Assembly (NCBI GenBank): GCA_018971405.1
Contig: JAGXAX010000008.1
Span: 1 to 14,891, forward strand
Direction of reading: 5' to 3'
DNA length: 14,891 bases
Source of the DNA: Alphaproteobacteria bacterium
GTDB taxonomy: Bacteria; Pseudomonadota; Alphaproteobacteria; Micavibrionales; UBA2020
Shown: one piece after another, positions 6,461-12,317 of the stretch
Numbering within the stretch: the stretch's first letter is position 1
Layout: every line of letters begins with the position of its first letter
The notes under the pieces: model-generated
Databases searched by the model: none
The model's input: the letters and a program-made list of their open reading frames with translations, nothing else
What the model was told of the DNA's origin: nothing
Program-made: the position numbers and the translations under genes

Positions 6461-6730
6461 ATGCAACGCGCGATGAAGAAAACGCCGTCTGCGCTGTCGC
6501 TGGGACAAAAGACTATTCTGTCGCGTTGTCCGGACAGTCCGGCGGCGGGCGGGCTGCTTTGCGCGGCGCAGATTTTCAACGCCTGGCAGGAGGCGCGCGA
6601 ACTGGGCGTTTCCGGCGACCGGTTCGCGGACGATTTGGCGCGGCTGGTTTATATGGGCTATCTTGAAACGGTAAAACGCGGTTATTACCGCCTGACGCCG
6701 GCGGGAAGGGACGCATGCGGATGGCGCTAA
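6461..6730 (+). CDS. Small winged-helix-like protein (89 aa)
   Basis: ATG 6461 follows AGGGAAGG; Met5 at 6473 is an alternative. The C-terminal half (53-86: DRFADDLARLVYMGYLETVK, then RGYYRLTPAGRDA) matches a wing region seen in MarR/PadR-like winged helices, where a helix is followed by GYLE..RGxYRLTPAGR. The protein is too short for a full MarR. The end overlaps the methyltransferase start by 16 nt, which points to translational coupling and a local regulatory or accessory role. It binds no target I can name. Confidence 0.7.
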   Translation: MQRAMKKTPSALSLGQKTILSRCPDSPAAGGLLCAAQIFNAWQEARELGVSGDRFADDLARLVYMGYLETVKRGYYRLTPAGRDACGWR

Positions 6731-7914
6731 GGCAAAAAAGACCTGTACGGCGCGTTCATCCCGTGCTGCGGGCGCTGGAAGCCGTCCGATACGGCGATCT
6801 TGCGGTATTTCTGCCGGATGGGGAGAAGCTCTTCTATGGCGGGCAAAAACCGGGATCTTCCGCGGAATGGCGCGTCAACGACATGCTGGCGCTGGATATG
6901 ATCGCCGCCAGCGGCGAGACCGGACTTGGCGAGGCTTACATGACGGGCCTATGGGATACTCCCGACATAACGGCCTTGCTGCGGCTTTTTGCTGAAAACG
7001 CCGATGCCCTCCGCTCCTGCGCGCAGGGAGGCGCCCTGTACCGCTGCCTTTACGCGTGCGGAAACGGTTTTCGCAGAAACAATAAATCCGGCAGCCGCAA
7101 AAACGTTCAGGCGCATTACGACCTTGGCAACGCGTTTTACAGCCTTTGGCTTGATGACAGCATGACGTATTCCGGCGCCCTCTTCGGCGGCGACCCGTCG
7201 AAAACGCTCGAGCAGGCGCAGAGAGACAAGTACCGGCGCATCCTCGACCGGCTTGCGCCGCGGCCCGGCGCGCATATTCTCGAGATCGGCTGCGGCTGGG
7301 GCGGGTTCATGGCCGAGGCCGTGCGGAACGGGCAGCGTGTGACGGGCGTGACCCTTTCGCCCGCGCAAGCCGGGCTGGCGCAATCGCGCCTCGCGGAGAT
7401 GCGCGCGCATGACGCGGCCGACGTGTGCCTGCGCGACTACCGCGACGTTTCCGGACAGTATGATCATGTCGTCTCCATCGGCATGATGGAGCATGTGGGC
7501 GAGAAATACTGGCCGGAATACATGCACCGGGTGCGCGCGGCGCTGAAACCTGGCGGGAAAGCGATGATCCAGACGATCGTCGCCCGCGACGATCTGTTCC
7601 ACGACCATGGCAAGAACAATGATTTTGTCCGCAAACACATTTTTCCCGGCGGCATGCTGCCGTCGGCGCCGCGCTTCACGATCGAGGCGGCGGGGGCGGG
7701 GCTGCGCGTGAACGATATTTTCCGTTTCGGCGGCGATTACGCGATCACGCTGGAGAAATGGCTGGAGAGGTTTGAAAACCGCCTTTTCGGCATCATGAGC
7801 CTGGGGTATGACGAAACCTTTATCCGCAAGTGGCGGTTCTATCTCGCCGGTTGCGCCGCCATGTTCCGCGCGGGCCGGATTGACGTCATGCAGGCCGAAC
7901 TGGAGGCGGCATGA
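6715..7914 (+). CDS. cfa: Cyclopropane-fatty-acyl-phospholipid synthase family methyltransferase
   Basis: 399 aa, usual length for the family. These enzymes transfer a methylene or methyl group from S-adenosylmethionine to double bonds of membrane phospholipid acyl chains. An N-terminal lipid-binding domain (about 20-115, with GLGEAYMTGLWDTPD) is followed by VQAHYDLGNAFYSLWLDDSM, SAM motif I ILEIGCGWGGF (188-198), GVTLSPAQ, SIGMMEHVG (254-262), IFPGGMLPS and the end WRFYLAGCAAMFRAGRIDVM. Compared with E. coli Cfa, the bicarbonate-site Cys139 and His266 positions appear to be Gly (YSGALF) and Gln (MIQTIV), while Glu (EHVG) and Tyr (GGDYAITL) are kept. Gln is usual in the alphaproteobacterial subgroup, as far as I recall. 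ATG 6715 follows GGGAAGGGACGC. It overlaps the winged-helix gene. Confidence 0.9.
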   Translation: MRMALRQKRPVRRVHPVLRALEAVRYGDLAVFLPDGEKLFYGGQKPGSSAEWRVNDMLALDMIAASGETGLGEAYMTGLWDTPDITALLRLFAENADALRSCAQGGALYRCLYACGNGFRRNNKSGSRKNVQAHYDLGNAFYSLWLDDSMTYSGALFGGDPSKTLEQAQRDKYRRILDRLAPRPGAHILEIGCGWGGFMAEAVRNGQRVTGVTLSPAQAGLAQSRLAEMRAHDAADVCLRDYRDVSGQYDHVVSIGMMEHVGEKYWPEYMHRVRAALKPGGKAMIQTIVARDDLFHDHGKNNDFVRKHIFPGGMLPSAPRFTIEAAGAGLRVNDIFRFGGDYAITLEKWLERFENRLFGIMSLGYDETFIRKWRFYLAGCAAMFRAGRIDVMQAELEAA

Positions 7915-7924
7915 TTTCGCGGGT

Positions 7925-7966
7925 TTGACGCGCGTCATGGGAAGTCCGGCCGGTTTCAGCTATTTT
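7925..7966 (+). promoter_or_regulatory. FNR-type box with aligned -10
   Basis: Box TTGACGCGCGTCAT at 7925-7938 has one mismatch in the last base. TATTTT lies at 7961-7966, exactly 22 nt after the box (-12 to -7 if the box is at -41.5). The predicted start near 7973 is 18 nt before ATG 7991. This is one of the cleanest spacings in the window. Confidence 0.75.
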
Positions 7967-7990
7967 GTGTTCAGAAAAGGAGTGCAAGGC

Positions 7991-8455
7991 ATGAAAAAAG
8001 AATTGGCAATCATGGCGGTCGCGATGACGTTGTACGGGGCGGCAGCCGCGCGCGCGCAGGAACCCGCACAAATGTCGCCGCCGTCCCCCGCCGGGCCGTC
8101 TTCGCCGTCCTCATCCCTGTCCGCGGCGCAGCAGCCGCCGCTCGAAGACAGGTTTGCCGCATGTTTGAAAGAACCGGCCTGTTCCGCCAAGGACCGTCTC
8201 GCTCTCCTCAAGGAAATGAACGTCAGGCTGGGCGAGCAGATTGAGATTATCGACCGTGCCTGCTCGTATCTGGATTATAAAAACTGCGTCGATCCGCAGC
8301 AGCCGGTGGTGCAGGCGTGGCACAAGGAGCACGATGACATGCAGAACATGATGCTGGCCATGGAATCGCAGTCTCTGGGTGAAAAAAAGCCGAGCGCGGG
8401 CGGTTCCGTCACGCTGCCGGAAAAGTGGTGGCAGAGAATATGGTCGAAGTATTGA
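7991..8455 (+). CDS. Secreted protein with four conserved-looking cysteines (154 aa)
   Basis: ATG 7991 follows AAAAGGAG and fits the promoter at 7925. A signal peptide is clear (MKKELAIMAVAMTLYGAAAA, cleavage after ARA near residue 22). A Pro/Ser-rich linker follows (about 28-50), then a predicted helical domain with two Cys pairs: AACLKEPACSAKD and RACSYLDYKNCVD. It ends in a Trp-rich PEKWWQRIWSKY. It is periplasmic and likely disulfide-bonded. I recognise no family. It is monocistronic, with a strong terminator at 8511-8546. Confidence 0.8.
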   Translation: MKKELAIMAVAMTLYGAAAARAQEPAQMSPPSPAGPSSPSSSLSAAQQPPLEDRFAACLKEPACSAKDRLALLKEMNVRLGEQIEIIDRACSYLDYKNCVDPQQPVVQAWHKEHDDMQNMMLAMESQSLGEKKPSAGGSVTLPEKWWQRIWSKY

Positions 8456-8510
8456 GTTGAAGGCGGGCGCTTTGCGGAGCCTTTCCCGCCGCACCTGCGG
8501 GCCGGAAATA

Positions 8511-8546
8511 GCCGGGGATGCGTTTCGCGCCATCCCCGGCTTTTTT
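8511..8546 (+). terminator. Rho-independent terminator
   Basis: Stem GCCGGGGATG / CATCCCCGGC (8511-8520 and 8531-8540) with a 10-nt GC-rich loop, followed by TTTTTT at 8541-8546. It ends the transcript of the secreted protein gene at 7991 and insulates regulator B. Confidence 0.92.
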
Positions 8547-8580
8547 GTACATTCTAAAATGTACATACTAATGTATGTAC
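8547..8580. repeat. Two overlapping GTAC-based palindromes
   Basis: GTACATT-CTAA-AATGTAC (8547-8564) and GTACATAC-TAAT-GTATGTAC (8561-8580) are perfect inverted repeats sharing the central GTAC. They sit right after the terminator and 11 nt before the FNR-type box of regulator B. Arm length, AT-rich centres and tandem layout suggest operators for a second dimeric regulator, but no known consensus is recognised. Confidence 0.7.
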
Positions 8581-8591
8581 ACGCACAAATT

Positions 8592-8634
8592 TTGATTTTG
8601 ATCAAAATCTCCCCTCAAAAAAGAGCGCTATTGC
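8592..8634 (+). promoter_or_regulatory. FNR-type box upstream of regulator B
   Basis: The box TTGATTTTGATCAA at 8592-8605 overlaps a perfect 16-bp palindrome GATTTTGATCAAAATC (8594-8609). A -10-like TATTGC at 8629-8634 is one base further than the ideal class II spacing. The leader to ATG 8752 would be about 110 nt, unusually long and AT-rich with T-runs, unlike the rest of the window. The site suggests auto- or cross-regulation. Confidence 0.7.
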
Positions 8635-8751
8635 TGTTTTTTCTATTGCAAAACGCAGGTTTTTTTTTACGTTGTGCTTCTCAGCGCTTCTCAAAAATAT
8701 GCTTGTGCCGCATTTCTATCTTCATTTAATTTTTTAACGGGATATGCCTAC

Positions 8752-9552
8752 ATGTTACAAAGACTTTTATTTTACACGCCCTGCCCTGATTTCATTGCGG
8801 GGTTCCCTCTGCTGGCGGGCCTGCAGGAACACGAAAGGGACGCTTTCGTCGGGGAAGGACGCTTTTTTTCAGGCCATAAAAAAGAGCTTCTTTTCCGGCA
8901 GGGCGATCCCGTAAAGTGTTTCTACATTATTTACGCGGGCTCCGTACGCCTGTTCCACCAGACGCCGGAAGGATGCGAGGTGACGACGGACATCCGCACG
9001 AAACGAGACACCGTCGGCACCTCAGGCTTGCTGGAGCCGACCGGAACGCATCATTCTTCCGCGGAAGCCGTCGACGACGTTGTCGTTATGGAGTTTTCGC
9101 GCGAAAGTTTCGAGAAGAGCCTGCGGGCGCTGTCATTCAACCTGCTGACGGAATTCGCGCAGAGGGTCAACGTCAAGCAGATGGAGGCCGAGCAGCGCTC
9201 CGTCATGACGGCCGTGCAGCGGCTGGCCTGCTTCCTGCGCCGCCTGTGCGTTGCCAACGACCTGAACCCGCAAGGGTTCGACCTGCCCTACAGCAAATCT
9301 CTGATGGCGACGCGGCTCGGCATGCAGATGGAGACGCTGTCGCGCGCGGGGGCCCGCCTGAAGGAACAGGGCATCTCCATGAAGGGGAAGCGCGTCTGGA
9401 TAGACGCCGTGCCGGCAAATGCCAACAAGCTTTCCTGCGCCGGCTGCTCCTACAGGGAAAAATGTCCCGCCCGTAAATCGGTCGTGAAAAAATGCATTGT
9501 ATCCTCCGTCGTCTGCGGGTTTATTCCGCACGTTTTCTCGGGCCTTGCCTAG
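8752..9552 (+). CDS. Crp/Fnr-family regulator B with C-terminal C-x2-C-x5-C
   Basis: 266 aa from ATG 8752. The frame extends 26 codons upstream into AT-rich leader, which is less likely, and the Shine-Dalgarno is weak in either case. The architecture matches regulator A: beta roll (FRQGDPVKCFYIIYAGSVRL; GCEVTTDIRTKRDTVG), dimer helix and winged helix with LGMQMETLSRAGARL (E194, S197, R198, the FNR-type contact pattern). The C-terminal motif is C229-x2-C232-x5-C238, again with FNR Fe-S ligand spacing, and C160/C166 align with C163/C169 of regulator A. A basic tail with two more Cys follows (VVKKCIVSSVVCG). The shared VTTDIR stretch and cysteine layout show A and B are paralogues. It may sense oxygen, NO or redox and act at the boxes nearby; the cofactor is inferred, not seen. 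Confidence 0.9.
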   Translation: MLQRLLFYTPCPDFIAGFPLLAGLQEHERDAFVGEGRFFSGHKKELLFRQGDPVKCFYIIYAGSVRLFHQTPEGCEVTTDIRTKRDTVGTSGLLEPTGTHHSSAEAVDDVVVMEFSRESFEKSLRALSFNLLTEFAQRVNVKQMEAEQRSVMTAVQRLACFLRRLCVANDLNPQGFDLPYSKSLMATRLGMQMETLSRAGARLKEQGISMKGKRVWIDAVPANANKLSCAGCSYREKCPARKSVVKKCIVSSVVCGFIPHVFSGLA

Positions 9553-9588
9553 GCATTTATTCCGCGCGGGACCGACGGCACAGGAGGG

Positions 9589-9630
9589 TTGACGGCGGTC
9601 AAGGAACGCATTGCCCGATTCGGCTATCCT
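9589..9630 (+). promoter_or_regulatory. FNR-type box with aligned -10 for CBS gene
   Basis: Perfect box TTGACGGCGGTCAA at 9589-9602 with TATCCT at 9625-9630, exactly at class II spacing. The predicted start near 9637 leaves a leader of about 100 nt to ATG 9737, longer than at the other promoters. Confidence 0.78.
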
Positions 9631-9736
9631 GTACCCATGTGATTTCGGGCGGTCGCTGCCGGAACGACAAGAGAGTCTTGCGGGTTTCCAAAGGCGGCGG
9701 CGCGGAGAATGCCCCTGACAGAAAAGGAGAAAGACC

Positions 9737-10180
9737 ATGGCAAAATACACGATCAAGGACGTAATGGTGCCCAATCCGGAGATTATCGCGCCCGACGCAA
9801 ATTTGCGTGAGGCCGCCATGCGGATGGAGGAGATCGATTGCGGCATCATGCCTGTCGGCACGACCGACAAGCTTGTCGGCATGATCACCGACCGGGATAT
9901 CGCCTTGCGCGCCATCGCCCACGGCAAGGATCCGTCGAAGACCAAAGTGAAAGAAATCATGACGAACAAGGTGCTGGCCGTGAGCGAGGAAACGGACATC
10001 GCGGAAGCCGCGGAGATCATCAAGACGCACAAGATCGCGCGGCTGGTCGTGAAGGATAAAAAGGGCAAGGTGAGCGGCATCGTTTCGCTGAGCGGCCTGA
10101 TCCGCGAATCGGCGAACGCCAGGGCCATTGCGGAGCTTGTCCAGAAACTGGCGGCGGAGAACCACAAAAAGGCTGCGTGA
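9737..10180 (+). CDS. Two-CBS-domain protein
   Basis: 147 aa with two CBS motifs forming one Bateman module: residues 1-65 (IKDVMVPNPEIIAPDANLRE; GIMPVGTTDKLVGMITDRDI) and 72-130 (VKEIMTNKVLAVSEETDIAE; ARLVVKDKKGKVSGIVSLSG). There is no catalytic or membrane domain, so it is a stand-alone cytosolic sensor, typically of adenine nucleotides or SAM. It resembles the hypoxic response protein Hrp1 type. ATG 9737 follows AAAAGGAGAAAGACC. It is monocistronic behind its own FNR-type box and paralogous to the CBS gene at 11698. Confidence 0.93.
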   Translation: MAKYTIKDVMVPNPEIIAPDANLREAAMRMEEIDCGIMPVGTTDKLVGMITDRDIALRAIAHGKDPSKTKVKEIMTNKVLAVSEETDIAEAAEIIKTHKIARLVVKDKKGKVSGIVSLSGLIRESANARAIAELVQKLAAENHKKAA

Positions 10181-10431
10181 CGCGATTGAATTCCCGCTGC
10201 GCGGGCCCGGGGACGCCTCTTTTCCCCCGCAGCGGATGCCCGGAATGGAAACATCGAGGGCGGATGGCGACCTGGCCATCAAGATGAGCAAGAGGCATCG
10301 GGGGAGAGAAGCCGCCGCTAAAAACGGACGGGCCTTCGATCTTCCGTCAGGACGCTCATCAGTCAGAGCTGACAAACGGCCGCCCCTGAAAAGGCAGCCA
10401 GAGACGGCCCGACATTGTCAGCCTGGAAACT
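10181..10431 (+). other. Gene-free stretch between CBS stop and terminator
   Basis: No supported ORF. The only open frame crossing it is a shadow of the CBS gene end. It holds a perfect inverted repeat GTCAG-AG-CTGAC at 10362-10373 and a longer-range TGACAA...TTGTCA pair (about 10369-10420). The terminator comes about 250 nt after the CBS stop, so this is a long 3' UTR or an undescribed small RNA. Confidence 0.4.
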
Positions 10432-10470
10432 CCGGAGGTGCGCTGAGCCGCATCTCCGGTTTTTCTTTTT
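10432..10470 (+). terminator. Rho-independent terminator
   Basis: Stem CCGGAG-G-TGCG / CGCA-T-CTCCGG (10432-10442 with 10449-10459), one G-T wobble, loop CTGAGC, then TTTTTCTTTTT at 10460-10470. The T-tract runs directly into the next FNR-like box. Confidence 0.9.
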
Positions 10471-10510
10471 AACAGGCGTCAAATACAAGGCGCGCGAAGA
10501 ATGCTTCACT
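10469..10510 (+). promoter_or_regulatory. FNR-like box (one mismatch) upstream of membrane stress protein
   Basis: TTAACAGGCGTCAA at 10469-10482 differs from the consensus only at the third base. At class II spacing lies TTCACT (10505-10510), a weak -10. The predicted start near 10517 gives a 26-nt leader to ATG 10543. Support is mainly by analogy to the other promoters here. Confidence 0.55.
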
Positions 10511-10542
10511 GGCGTTATCCGGCTTGAAAAAGGGAGGCAGTC

Positions 10543-11298
10543 ATGGATGAAAAACATGTCGAGGCGAGGCCGGAAGACATTCTCGCGGCATCGGCGCTCT
10601 GCCTGGAAGAGAAGAACAGGATTCTCCACGAATGGGAGCGGGATGAAATCGACCTGTTGCGCGCCGCCGACGAGAATATGTACGGCACGGAAAGCACCGA
10701 CGGGCACGGCGATCTTTTGTGCCGCATCAAGCGGGCGGAAGACGTCCTGAAAGCGACGGGAACCGTCCATGAGCTTGTGGCCGTCTTCAAAAGCGCGGAC
10801 GATCTGCAGGAAGCCATGGACGACCTGTGGGAGAACGGGTTTGCGCAGCACGAGCTCAGCCTTCTGGCCAGCGAAAAAGCCGTGCGGGAAAAGCTGGGGC
10901 GCGTTTACCGGCGCATCGAGGAGGCGGCTGACGACCCGGACGCGCCGCGCACCATTTTTGTTTCCAACGAATCCATGGGCAACGCCATCGGCACGGCCAT
11001 CGGCCTGCCGCTTTACATCGCCGCAACAACCGCGACGGGCATCGTCGTTGCTTCGGGCGGAACGCTGCTGGCCGCCATCCTGGCGGCCGCCGCCGCGGGC
11101 ACGGGCGGCGCGGCGATCGGCGCCGTTCTGGCCGGCATGATTTCCCGCCATCATGCGGAATATATACGGGAGCAGATTGATCTTGGCGGATTGCTGCTCT
11201 GGGTGCATTTGCGCGCGCCGGAGATGGAGCGGAAAGCGGCGGATATTCTGGCACGTCACGCTGCTGTCAGCGTACATGCCCATGAAATTCAAATCTGA
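10543..11298 (+). CDS. Membrane-associated protein with general-stress-17M-like segment
   Basis: 251 aa; ATG 10543 follows AGGGAGGCAGTC. The N-terminal 60 residues form a charged helical segment (EEKNRILHEWERDEIDLLRA, then ADENMYG) that I do not recognise. Residues 76-125 (VHELVAVFKSADDLQEAMDD, LWENGF...ELSLLAS) resemble the 'general stress protein 17M-like' fold, where a helper domain precedes a Gly-rich membrane segment. Residues 146-200 are a Gly/Ala-rich double membrane pass or glycine zipper (GNAIGTAIGLPLYIAA; GGTLLAAILAAAAAGTGGAA). The C-terminal 50 residues (ISRHHAEYIREQIDLGGLLL, WVHLRAPEMERKAADILA) return to a soluble domain. Probable inner-membrane location; role unknown. It is monocistronic and convergent with the hibernation-factor operon. 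Confidence 0.8.
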   Translation: MDEKHVEARPEDILAASALCLEEKNRILHEWERDEIDLLRAADENMYGTESTDGHGDLLCRIKRAEDVLKATGTVHELVAVFKSADDLQEAMDDLWENGFAQHELSLLASEKAVREKLGRVYRRIEEAADDPDAPRTIFVSNESMGNAIGTAIGLPLYIAATTATGIVVASGGTLLAAILAAAAAGTGGAAIGAVLAGMISRHHAEYIREQIDLGGLLLWVHLRAPEMERKAADILARHAAVSVHAHEIQI

Positions 11299-11318
11299 GC
11301 AGGGGGCAGCCGACGCGC

Positions 11319-11337
11319 GCATGCCTTTAAAGCATGC
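11319..11337. terminator. Possible weak bidirectional terminator
   Basis: Short stem GCATGC / GCATGC (11319-11324 and 11332-11337) around CTTTAAA, in the 42-nt gap between two convergent genes. No T-tract, so only position supports it. Confidence 0.25.
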
Positions 11338-11340
11338 CGT

Positions 11341-11691
11341 TCAGGGAGAAGCGTTGCGGCGTCTTTCGCCGCGTTTCCGACCGTACAGGTCGTCGAGGTG
11401 CCTCTCCATGGCGCGGAAGGCGTCGTTGACGGCGGCAGTCAGATTTTCATGACGCATGTCTCCGGCATGGGGGTGGCTGACCACCAGCCATTTTCCCGGC
11501 ACATGCACTTTGATCGTCATATGGTAGATTTTTCCTTTTCGATGCCGCCGCTGCGGCGTTTCGACGGCGACATGCGTGCTGATGATATGCGGATGAAGGC
11601 GCTCCAGCCGCGCGCATTTTTCGGCGATGGCGTCGGCGAGCGCATCGCTGCGGTCCATGTTGCGGAAGACGATTTCAAGCGGCTTGTCCAT
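11341..11691 (-). CDS. hpf: Ribosome hibernation promoting factor / RaiA family, short form
   Basis: 116 aa, short HPF type without the C-terminal dimerisation domain. It has the S30AE-like pattern: LEIVFRNMDRSDALADAIAE, KCARLERLHPHIISTHVAVE, the basic GKIYHMTIKVHVPGKWLVV, and NLTAAVNDAFRAMERHLDD, with a basic tail YGRKRGERRRNASP. Members bind the 30S decoding centre and silence ribosomes in stationary phase or hypoxia. ATG 11691 lies 6 nt after the CBS stop, in the same minus-strand operon behind the box at 12214. The usual housekeeping HPF (long form) may be elsewhere in the genome. Family call is firm; the HPF/RaiA/YfiA subtype is not. Confidence 0.85.
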   Translation of the reverse strand: MDKPLEIVFRNMDRSDALADAIAEKCARLERLHPHIISTHVAVETPQRRHRKGKIYHMTIKVHVPGKWLVVSHPHAGDMRHENLTAAVNDAFRAMERHLDDLYGRKRGERRRNASP

Positions 11692-11697
11692 GCGGCC

Positions 11698-12150
11698 TCA
11701 GCGGACGGCGAGCTGTTTTTCCCGGTGGCTTCTGTCGGCGACGCGCAAGATGACCTCCGCGGCTTCCGCGGCGCTGGCGTCGTTCCTGAAGATATGGCCG
11801 AACGAAAGGATGCCGCAAAACCTGTTCTTGTCGTCCATGACGGCGAGGCGCCCGACTTTCCTCTTTTTCATCGTCTCCGCGGCGCTGGGAATGCTGTCGG
11901 CCGTGCGGCAGAAGTGGATATTGCGGGTCATGACCTCGGACACTTTCGTCAGCGCCGGGTTTTGCCCTTGCGACACCGAGCGGATGACGATGTCGCGGTC
12001 CGTGATGATGCCTTCCACCTTTCCGTTCCCGCCGACGGGCAGGACTCCGGCGTTCACTTCCGTCATTTTCAGGGCGGCCTCTTTCAGGGTCGTGTCGGGC
12101 GAAATGACCGGCGGCGCCGACCACATCAGGTCTTTGACAAGCAGGGGCAT
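11698..12150 (-). CDS. Two-CBS-domain protein, paralogue of the 9737 gene
   Basis: 150 aa, two CBS motifs: residues 1-65 (VKDLMWSAPPVISPDTTLKE; GVLPVGGNGKVEGIITDRDI) and 70-128 (VSEVMTRNIHFCRTADSIPS; GRLAVMDDKNRFCGILSFGH). It is a cytosolic stand-alone Bateman module, likely binding an adenine nucleotide. ATG 12150 follows AAGGAGAACCCC. It is the first gene of an operon with the hibernation factor, which suggests it senses energy state in the same response. Clearly related to the protein at 9737, so a duplication within the cluster is likely. Confidence 0.93.
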   Translation of the reverse strand: MPLLVKDLMWSAPPVISPDTTLKEAALKMTEVNAGVLPVGGNGKVEGIITDRDIVIRSVSQGQNPALTKVSEVMTRNIHFCRTADSIPSAAETMKKRKVGRLAVMDDKNRFCGILSFGHIFRNDASAAEAAEVILRVADRSHREKQLAVR

Positions 12151-12185
12151 GGGGTTCTCCTTGAGACATTTGCGAAGGTGAAGCG

Positions 12186-12227
12186 ATCTTATGCGCCGTC
12201 TCCGGCCTTTTGTTTGACGGGCGACAA
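12186..12227 (-). promoter_or_regulatory. FNR-like box with aligned -10 for CBS-HPF operon
   Basis: On the minus strand the box reads TTGTCGCCCGTCAA (12227-12214), one mismatch. TAAGAT lies at 12191-12186 exactly at class II spacing, 4 of 6 bases matching the -10 consensus. The predicted start near 12179 is 29 nt before ATG 12150. Confidence 0.72.
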
Positions 12228-12252
12228 CACAAATGCCTATCTTTCGGATAGC

Positions 12253-12294
12253 TTGACGAAAATCAATGCCGGCCGCGGCGGCTTGTGCTCCAAT
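12253..12294 (+). promoter_or_regulatory. FNR-type box with aligned -10 for nitroreductase
   Basis: Perfect box TTGACGAAAATCAA at 12253-12266, with TCCAAT at 12289-12294 at class II spacing (4 of 6). The predicted start near 12301 is 17 nt before ATG 12318. It is divergent from the box at 12214-12227, with 25 nt between them. Confidence 0.75.
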
Positions 12295-12317
12295 GAGGCT
12301 CCATCAGGGAGAAAGAC

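Noticed and set aside
6053..6508. 151-codon minus-strand open frame opposite the first HTH-like gene
   Set aside because: Arginine-rich shadow composition; the plus-strand gene has a good ribosome binding site and fits the operon.
6949..7938. 329-codon minus-strand open frame
   Set aside because: Antisense to the methyltransferase, whose SAM motif and family ends are unmistakable.
8547..8580. CRISPR or satellite interpretation of the GTAC repeats
   Set aside because: Only two overlapping palindromes, no spacers and no cas genes; an operator reading fits better.
9133..10254. 373-codon minus-strand open frame
   Set aside because: Antisense to regulator B and the CBS gene, both clear; it also crosses their intergenic promoter.
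10363..11322. 319-codon minus-strand open frame
   Set aside because: Antisense to the membrane stress protein and running through the terminator at 10432; no motif.
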